From Pseudomonadota bacterium (GTDB taxonomy: Bacteria; Pseudomonadota; Gammaproteobacteria; Pseudomonadales; Azotimanducaceae): a DNA stretch of 11,442 nt. The notes under the pieces were generated by a model, which saw nothing but the letters and a program-made list of their open reading frames with translations, ran no database searches and was not told where the DNA came from. A program made the translations under genes and the position numbers. Shown piece after piece: positions 6,928-11,442 of the stretch (the stretch's first letter is position 1; the number at the start of each line of letters is the position of its first letter). The stretch lies in the NCBI GenBank assembly GCA_027622495.1, contig JAQBYL010000099.1, positions 1-11,442 of the forward strand, in the 5' to 3' direction.

Positions 6928-7917
6928 ATGCGCACCCGCAGCCGAGACATCGAAGAGTTCAGCGTGTCGTTTCTCGACGTCATCTGCTGCGGGTTCGGTG
7001 CCATCATCCTTCTGCTGATGATCACTAAGACAGTCGAACCCGTGCTGCTGGAAAAGTCAGTCATCAATCTGGAAAGCCTGGTCGCCGATCGGGAAAACGC
7101 AGTCTTTGAGATCAAGGGCCAGGTTCGCGATCTACGCCGTCAGGTGGAGGACAGCGAAGCACAACTCGATGACAACCTGATTGAGCTTGCACTGCTGCAG
7201 AAGCAACTCTCCGAGATCCTCGGTAAATTTGAGACCACCGAAAAACTCAAGGAAGAAGAACAGACCGCCACCCAGAAACTGGCCCAGGCCAAGCAACAGC
7301 TCACAGATGAAATGGAACGTTTGCTCGGTGTCGGTTTTCAAAGATCATCTGACCTTGTGGGCGGGATCGCCGTCGACAGTGAATACATCATCTTTGTGAT
7401 CGACACATCTGGCAGTATGTTCAACGTTGCCTGGCCACAGGTACTGGTTAAGGTGGAACAGACCCTGGCGATCTACCCTACGGTCAAGGGAATCCAGGTC
7501 ATGAACGATATGGGTGAGTACATGTTTGGCAACTATTCCGGTCAGTGGATACCGGACAGTCCGGCTCGCCGTCAGGCCATCGTCGAACGCCTGCGTTACT
7601 GGAACCCGTTCAGCAACTCAAGCCCGGTGGAGGGTATTGAGGCGGCTATCAACACGTTTTATGCAGAAGACAAACGCATCAGTATCTATGTGTTCGGCGA
7701 CGACTTTACCGGCAATTCCATCGAAGAAGTTGTGGATCGGGTAGACCGCGTGAACCTGGTCCGCGAAGATGGTCGCAGACTGGTGCGGATTAACGCCGTG
7801 GGCTTTCCGGTATACTTGCAACGCCCCAGTGGGCGGATCTACCGGTTTGCTGCACTGATGCGAGAACTCGCTCATCGCAATGACGGCACCTTTGTGGGTC
7901 TATCGGAAGTTCAATGA
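6928..7917 (+). CDS. VWA-domain protein with ExbD-like N-terminal helix (second paralogue)
   Basis: A 329-residue paralogue of the preceding protein, starting on the base after its TAG stop. Residues 1-10 are charged (MRTRSRDIEE). About 11-33 form the membrane helix FSVSFLDVICCGFGAIILLL with D17, sharing the FS-x-SFLDV-x-x-CGFGA core with its neighbour. About 38-135 are coiled coil, rich in Glu, Gln, Lys and Leu. About 150-325 are the VWA domain, with metal-site D159-x-S161-x-S163 (IDTSGSM) and D258 (FGDDF). The usual threonine is replaced by serine in NSSPVEG (S231/S232). Outside the helix and the metal site the two proteins differ clearly, so this is an old duplication with separate roles, perhaps a heterodimer. 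No Shine-Dalgarno is possible beyond the end of the upstream gene, which points to coupling. Its stop overlaps the lipoprotein gene start. Confidence 0.87.
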   Translation: MRTRSRDIEEFSVSFLDVICCGFGAIILLLMITKTVEPVLLEKSVINLESLVADRENAVFEIKGQVRDLRRQVEDSEAQLDDNLIELALLQKQLSEILGKFETTEKLKEEEQTATQKLAQAKQQLTDEMERLLGVGFQRSSDLVGGIAVDSEYIIFVIDTSGSMFNVAWPQVLVKVEQTLAIYPTVKGIQVMNDMGEYMFGNYSGQWIPDSPARRQAIVERLRYWNPFSNSSPVEGIEAAINTFYAEDKRISIYVFGDDFTGNSIEEVVDRVDRVNLVREDGRRLVRINAVGFPVYLQRPSGRIYRFAALMRELAHRNDGTFVGLSEVQ

Positions 7918-8570
7918 TGCATCCGTTACCTTTGTTAACCCCGCGTCGTGCACATCGACGTTGGCATGTGTCTGTGCTGTTGATGTGCGGCCTGCTCGGC
8001 GGTTGCGTTGGCGCCAGTGTGGAAGTACCCGCTACCTTTCCTGTTCCGTTGGTAGAGAAAGTACCCCTCACGGTGGGCTGGCATGTCGACGAAGCTCTGG
8101 CCAACTATGTGCACAGCGAATCGCTCGAAGCGCAAGGTCAGTGGGAGATCATACTGGGTCCGTCGCAGACCACCATGTTCGGCAATCTGGCGACCGGGCT
8201 GTTTCAGGATTTCCGTTGGGTGGACGATCCGCTGGTGGCTAATCCGGGGCTGTCTGCGGTGTTCCATCCCATGATCGAAGAACTGCAATTCTCCACACCG
8301 GAACAGACACGAAGCGACTATTTCGAAGTCTGGATCCGCTACCAGATCAAAATGTACGACAATCAGGGCGCGTTGCTGGGCGAATGGCCGCTTACCGCCT
8401 ATGGTAAGGCGAATGAACAGAACTACGGCATGAGCAGCGATGAACCTGCCCTGCAACAGGCAGCACTTGCTGCCTGCCGCGACGCAATGGCGTTTTTCAC
8501 CATCCAGTTTCATTCTGTGCCGGTGGTGAAAGAATGGCTGGCACGAGAAATGAGAGGGATCGGGCTATAA
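7914..8570 (+). CDS. predicted lipoprotein, unknown family
   Basis: A 218-residue protein beginning at an ATGA overlap with the second VWA gene; a second in-frame ATG lies at 7917. A basic N-region (RRAHRRWH, residues 11-18), a hydrophobic stretch (VSVLLMCGLLGG) and the lipobox LGGC with acceptor C31 make it a lipoprotein. The residue after the cysteine is valine, not aspartate, so by the E. coli +2 rule outer-membrane targeting is expected. The mature part looks globular and mixed alpha/beta, with a strand-rich stretch at about 120-155 (YFEVWIRYQIKMYDN) and a helix at about 180-215. I recognise no family. As part of the operon it could be the outer-membrane end of the machine; this is inference. 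Confidence 0.82.
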   Translation: MMHPLPLLTPRRAHRRWHVSVLLMCGLLGGCVGASVEVPATFPVPLVEKVPLTVGWHVDEALANYVHSESLEAQGQWEIILGPSQTTMFGNLATGLFQDFRWVDDPLVANPGLSAVFHPMIEELQFSTPEQTRSDYFEVWIRYQIKMYDNQGALLGEWPLTAYGKANEQNYGMSSDEPALQQAALAACRDAMAFFTIQFHSVPVVKEWLAREMRGIGL

Positions 8571-9271
8571 AGACATACCGCGCGATCACAGTTCTTAACG
8601 ACCGACGCTTAACTATGCTGATCGGTGGTTCTGCCTTGCTTGCCCTGAGCCTGCTCGGCGGGTGTGTGACCTCAACGGTTCAACAAGTGCGCGAAGCCGC
8701 AACCGGGATCGCTGAAGGTGAGTCCCTGGTGGTGTTAGGGCGCCGGTCGAGACCGGCGACCGGCGAAACCGAACTCGACTTCGTGACCTGTATCGCCAAC
8801 GGTGTCAGCCGCGGATCCGGCAGTATCGCCGTGATCCAGGAAGAAGAATTCAGAGACGCCCTGTTCCCCTGGTTTGAACCTAGAACCGCGCCGTTACATA
8901 CCCGTGAACTGCCAGAGATTCTGGCGCAACCGGTCCTGGCCTCACGGCTCGAAGAGATCGGACTGCGCTACATGGTGTGGGTTGAAGGTCACACCCAGCG
9001 AACCGATGCGAGCGGATCGCTGACCTGCAGCATAACCACCGCAGGTGCGGGCTGTTTCGGCTTTCTCACCTGGGACAATGATTCCTCTTACGAGGCCATC
9101 GTGTGGGATATCAAATCCGGCGCCCTGGCCGGTCGGATCAGTTCAGATGCGATGGGCACCAGCTACATGCCAGCCATCGTGGTCCCCATACCCCTGATCG
9201 CCCGCGTTCAGGCGTCGGCCTGCTCGAGTCTCGCAAAACAGTTGAAACAGTTTTTAGCGACCGATACTTAA
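8534..9271 (+). CDS. predicted lipoprotein, unknown family (last gene of operon)
   Basis: A 245-residue reading from ATG 8534, overlapping the previous gene by 37 nt, with a weak GTGAAAG upstream. An alternative ATG at 8615 gives 218 residues and a signal starting MLIGGSALLALSLLGGC; it lacks both a Shine-Dalgarno and basic residues before the hydrophobic core. The longer start supplies basic residues (NDRRLTM) and resembles the extended N-region of the preceding lipoprotein, so it is kept, but the start is open. The lipobox LGGC ends at C44 (C17 from the short start), followed by Val. The mature protein carries several cysteines: one in DFVTCIANG, one in LTCSITTAGAGC plus its final C, and one in ASACSSLAK. 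These could form disulfides. A glycine-rich loop (TTAGAGCFGFLTWDN) and a hydrophobic stretch (PAIVVPIPLIARV) stand out. Family not recognised. Confidence 0.8.
   Translation: MAGTRNERDRAIKTYRAITVLNDRRLTMLIGGSALLALSLLGGCVTSTVQQVREAATGIAEGESLVVLGRRSRPATGETELDFVTCIANGVSRGSGSIAVIQEEEFRDALFPWFEPRTAPLHTRELPEILAQPVLASRLEEIGLRYMVWVEGHTQRTDASGSLTCSITTAGAGCFGFLTWDNDSSYEAIVWDIKSGALAGRISSDAMGTSYMPAIVVPIPLIARVQASACSSLAKQLKQFLATDT
8741..8758. repeat. perfect 18-bp palindrome inside lipoprotein gene
   Basis: CGCCGGTC at 8741-8748 and its exact reverse complement GACCGGCG at 8751-8758 are separated by GA. In RNA this would be a GC-rich 7-8 bp hairpin with a very small loop. A tandem GACCGGC copy directly follows (8751-8764). 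No T-run follows, so it is not a standard terminator. It encodes part of GRRSRPAT and may be chance in GC-rich coding sequence. Confidence 0.4.
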
Positions 9272-9288
9272 ACTTAATATAATCAATA

Positions 9289-9918
9289 CTATACGAGGGT
9301 TATCTCGACCACTTCTCCTTCGTTTCTGGCAGGCTCCAAGGCGTACCACTCGGTCAGTTCGACCTTGAATTTACCCCTGCACAACTCACACAACTCATGG
9401 AAAGTGGGTCGGCCAGGATCGGTGATGATCACGCGTTTAGTGCCTGCTTCGAGAGCCCGACTGATCAGCCGGTACAGGGGTTTGACCAGGTTATCCCAGA
9501 AACAGATATCGGATCCGATCAGCACGTCAAAGCCGCCCAACTCCTTGCCTTTGAGTTTTTCGAACCGGCTGACCCGCTGCTTTACCTTCACGTCATTCAA
9601 CTCGGCCAGCACATCCAGAAACGGAAAAACATCGGGATCGATGTCAACGCCGGTGACCTTAGCCTTGAAACGCCGCGCACAGTAAATCGATGCAGGTCCC
9701 CAGCCACAGCCAACTTCCATGACTCTGGCCCCCTTCGCGATCGGGTGCTCCTGCAGGTAATCCATCAGGACAAAACTGGAATCCCAGGTCTTGTGCCCGT
9801 GAACCGACGGCTGATATTCCTTCTTCAGACGACGGATCGAGCGGTGTTTGGGCTCGAGCAGGTAAATTCCATAGGCGGGGTATACGTTCGGTTCGGGCAT
9901 GGGTTGGAGTTTTGGCAT
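9289..9918 (-). CDS. SAM-dependent methyltransferase, lysine-methyltransferase-like
   Basis: A 209-residue Rossmann-fold class I methyltransferase from the ATG at 9918. This start is chosen because AGGA lies 6 nt upstream on the minus strand; an upstream in-frame TTG at 9954 would add 12 residues but is less likely. Motif I is EVGCGWG (residues 68-74), the acidic strand-2 motif is VDIDP (91-95), and motif IV is DVLIGSDICFW (131-141). The GHKTWDSSFVLMDYL segment (41-55), with W-x-S-S before motif I, is typical of the METTL21/ETFB-type protein-lysine methyltransferase group (Methyltransf_16). That makes a protein substrate more likely than a small molecule, but the substrate cannot be read from the sequence. 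It faces the operon tail to tail with 17 nt between the stops, and is divergent from sufB, so it is probably independent of both. Confidence 0.85.
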   Translation of the reverse strand: MPKLQPMPEPNVYPAYGIYLLEPKHRSIRRLKKEYQPSVHGHKTWDSSFVLMDYLQEHPIAKGARVMEVGCGWGPASIYCARRFKAKVTGVDIDPDVFPFLDVLAELNDVKVKQRVSRFEKLKGKELGGFDVLIGSDICFWDNLVKPLYRLISRALEAGTKRVIITDPGRPTFHELCELCRGKFKVELTEWYALEPARNEGEVVEITLV

Positions 9919-9977
9919 TAAAGATCCTGTCTGAGGGCGGGTAATGCTTACCAAGGTTATTGTTATGTGCCGCAGGC

Positions 9978-10000
9978 AGGTGCGCGACGCAGGCGCATCT
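9978..10000 (+). other. small hairpin in the divergent intergenic region
   Basis: AGGTGCGC (9978-9985) can pair with GCGCATCT (9993-10000) around a 7-nt loop, giving 8 bp with one G-U pair in plus-strand RNA. On the minus strand that pair becomes a mismatch. No T-tract follows, so it is not a clear terminator. It lies between the methyltransferase start and the IscR-like site. The rest of 9919-10067 shows no gene, tRNA or clear repeat. Confidence 0.25.
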
Positions 10001-10065
10001 TAGCGACACAAGGTAGCAACTTACAATGCATCGTCCGGCCCGGTCTTTCCAACCCGGCAAACCCT

Positions 10066-10094
10066 TAATACCCGACTAAATTAGTCTGGTATTA
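10066..10094. promoter_or_regulatory. IscR type-1-like operator upstream of sufB
   Basis: A 29-bp palindrome centred on A10080. The inner half-sites are ATACCCGACTAA (10068-10079) and TTAGTCTGGTAT (10081-10092), with one mismatched pair, and the symmetry extends two more bases on each side. The central 25 bp match the E. coli IscR type-1 consensus, as I recall it (ATA-SYY-GACT-R-WWW-Y-AGTC-RRS-TAT), at 24 of 25 positions. In E. coli, IscR carrying a [2Fe-2S] cluster binds such sites and represses Fe-S assembly genes when clusters are plentiful. The position 68 nt before the sufB start fits iron-sulfur-dependent control of this operon. Binding by a related Rrf2 protein rather than IscR itself is possible. 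Confidence 0.85.
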
Positions 10095-10108
10095 GAACCA
10101 CACGACGG

Positions 10109-10114
10109 TACAAT
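10109..10114 (+). promoter_or_regulatory. possible -10 element of the sufB promoter
   Basis: TACAAT matches the sigma-70 -10 consensus at 5 of 6 bases. It lies 15 nt after the IscR-like palindrome, so the poorly conserved -35 region (about 10086-10091) would fall inside the right half of the operator, which fits repression by occlusion. Transcription would begin near 10121, leaving a leader of about 40 nt. The -35 is weak, so the call is tentative. Confidence 0.4.
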
Positions 10115-10159
10115 TCCCTTCCCTCCCATCAACTCGATAAAAGGAATCTTCAAATCCCA

Positions 10160-11442
10160 GTGGCAGAGAACATCGTCAATGACCGTCTGAACAAGGAATA
10201 CAGCGCCGGTTTTACCACCGACATTGAGTCTGAGACGTTGGCCCCGGGGCTTGATGAAAGCGTAGTGCGATACATCAGCGACCGCAAGAATGAGCCGGCC
10301 TGGCTGACGCAGTGGCGCTTGAAGGCATTTGGCCTGTGGCGGGAAATGAGCCCTCCCCACTGGGCCCACGTTCACTTCCCCGAGATCGATTTTCAGAGCA
10401 TCTCCTACTATTCGGCCCCCAAGAGCCGCTCTGACGGCCCGGCTTCGCTCGCCGATGTGGATCCCGAACTCCTGCGGACCTATGAGAAGTTGGGTATACC
10501 GCTGCACGAACAGGAAATGCTCGCCGGTGTGGCAGGCGCCGGCATCTCTTCCAACGTCGCCGTGGATGCGGTCTTCGACAGCGTCTCGATCGCCACCACA
10601 TTCAAAGACAAACTGGCAGAGTCCGGCGTGGTGTTCTGCCCCATTTCCGAAGCAGTACACAGCCATCCTCACCTGGTTCAGAAATACCTGGGCTCGGTTG
10701 TGCCGGTCCGAGACAATTTTTACGCCACCATGAATTCAGCAGTCTTCAGCGACGGATCGTTCGTCTACATCCCCGAAGGCGTTCGCTGCCCAATGGAGCT
10801 TTCGACCTACTTCCGCATCAACGCGCAGAACACCGGGCAGTTCGAACGCACATTGATCATTGCTGACAAAGGGTCTTACGTCAGTTACCTGGAAGGTTGC
10901 ACCGCGCCTATGCGCGACGAAAACCAGTTGCATGCAGCCGTGGTTGAACTGGTGGCCCTTGACGACGCCGAGATCAAATATTCAACGGTCCAGAACTGGT
11001 ACCCGGGCGACAAGAACGGCAAAGGCGGTATCTACAATTTTGTGACCAAGCGCGGTGCCTGCCTCGGTGATCGATCAAAAATCTCCTGGACCCAGGTAGA
11101 AACCGGATCCGCGGTTACCTGGAAATACCCGAGCGTTGTGTTGCGTGGCAAATCCAGTGTCGGTGAGTTCTATTCAGTTGCTCTGACCAACAACTATCAG
11201 CAGGCAGACACCGGAACCAAGATGATTCACCTGGGCGCCGACACACGTAGCACGATCATCTCCAAGGGTATAAGCGCAGGCCACAGCCAGAATACTTATC
11301 GCGGGTTAGTCCGTACTTCTCCCACCGCAGTCGGTGCGCGCAACTACACTCAGTGCGATTCGCTTTTAATTGGTCAAAGCTGCGGCGCCCATACGTTCCC
11401 GTATATCGAAGGCAAAACCCCCCACGCCATCATCGAGCACGA
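10160..11442 (+). CDS. sufB: SufB, Fe-S cluster assembly scaffold (3' end outside window)
   Basis: 427 codons are present, running off the window edge; SufB proteins are about 480-495 residues, so roughly 55-65 are missing. SufB forms the SufBC2D scaffold complex, where Fe-S clusters are built from sulfur delivered by the SufS desulfurase. Clear SufB blocks are NEPAWLTQWRLKAF (44-57), SYYSAPK (82-88), FDSVSIATT (139-147), GVRCPMELSTYFRIN (207-221), SYVSYLEGCTAP (239-250), KYSTVQNWYPGD (273-284), SAGHSQNTYRGLV (372-384) and TQCDSLLIGQSCGAHTFPY (397-415). C247 and C399 align with E. coli C254 and C405. The last complete codon is His427 and the next begins GA, where E. coli has E434. The GTG start gives a normal N-terminus (MAENIVNDRL); AAGGA at 10141-10145 is 14 nt away, longer than usual. 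No iscR precedes it. Confidence 0.96.
   Translation, partial: MAENIVNDRLNKEYSAGFTTDIESETLAPGLDESVVRYISDRKNEPAWLTQWRLKAFGLWREMSPPHWAHVHFPEIDFQSISYYSAPKSRSDGPASLADVDPELLRTYEKLGIPLHEQEMLAGVAGAGISSNVAVDAVFDSVSIATTFKDKLAESGVVFCPISEAVHSHPHLVQKYLGSVVPVRDNFYATMNSAVFSDGSFVYIPEGVRCPMELSTYFRINAQNTGQFERTLIIADKGSYVSYLEGCTAPMRDENQLHAAVVELVALDDAEIKYSTVQNWYPGDKNGKGGIYNFVTKRGACLGDRSKISWTQVETGSAVTWKYPSVVLRGKSSVGEFYSVALTNNYQQADTGTKMIHLGADTRSTIISKGISAGHSQNTYRGLVRTSPTAVGARNYTQCDSLLIGQSCGAHTFPYIEGKTPHAIIEH

Noticed and set aside
3902..7917. Identification of the locus as a Zorya defence system
   Set aside because: Zorya ZorB has a peptidoglycan-binding OmpA-like domain and is accompanied by ZorC/ZorD or ZorE. Here the partners are VWA proteins and no helicase or nuclease is present.
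9272..9288. Bidirectional terminator between the convergent genes
   Set aside because: The 17-nt AT-rich gap contains no inverted repeat with a T-run on either strand.
10035..10065. GC-rich CCCGG repeats in the intergenic region as a hairpin or tRNA remnant
   Set aside because: The CCCGG copies are direct, not inverted, repeats and no cloverleaf can be drawn.
10076..10672. Minus-strand open frame opposite the 5' part of sufB
   Set aside because: The plus strand encodes unmistakable SufB over the same bases and the IscR-like operator lies within the frame.

Overview
The window reads as chromosomal DNA from a gram-negative bacterium, most likely a gammaproteobacterium. The evidence is two LGGC-type lipoprotein signals, a MotA/TolQ/ExbB-type inner-membrane protein, a sufB close to the proteobacterial type, and an IscR-type operator in front of sufB. 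Species cannot be told from the sequence alone. No mobile elements, CRISPR arrays, tRNAs or rRNAs were seen.

Region 1 (1-9271, + strand) is one tightly packed gene cluster that starts upstream of the window. In order it holds: the last 15 codons of an unknown protein; a membrane-anchored TPR protein; a membrane-anchored protein with about five PEGA-like repeats and a C-terminal FGE-sulfatase (SUMF1-type) domain; a 79-residue secreted protein; a MotA/TolQ/ExbB-family channel; a degenerate actin/Hsp70-fold protein; two paralogous von Willebrand factor A (VWA) proteins, each with an N-terminal membrane helix and coiled coil; and two lipoproteins. Neighbours overlap by 4 bp three times (GTGA, ATGA, ATGA) or lie 0-13 nt apart, so the set is probably a single translationally coupled operon.

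The main inference is that this operon encodes an energised cell-envelope machine. The single membrane helix of both VWA proteins looks like that of ExbD/TolR: a short basic N-terminus, then F-L-D-V with an acidic residue at the start of the helix. The VWA proteins would then be the ExbD-type partners of the TolQ/ExbB-like channel, with a coiled coil and a metal-binding VWA domain in the periplasm instead of the usual ExbD or OmpA-like domain. TPR, PEGA and FGE-like domains would be periplasmic scaffold, the lipoproteins would sit at a membrane, and the actin/Hsp70-like protein would be the cytoplasmic component. I do not recognise this combination as a named system.

Region 2 (9289-9918, - strand) is a SAM-dependent methyltransferase gene that converges on the operon with a 17-nt gap and no visible terminator.

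Region 3 (9919-10159) is a 241-nt divergent intergenic region. It holds a near-perfect IscR type-1-like palindrome, a plausible -10 element and a small hairpin.

Region 4 (10160 to the end, + strand) is sufB, encoding the Fe-S cluster assembly scaffold. It is cut by the window edge after 427 codons.
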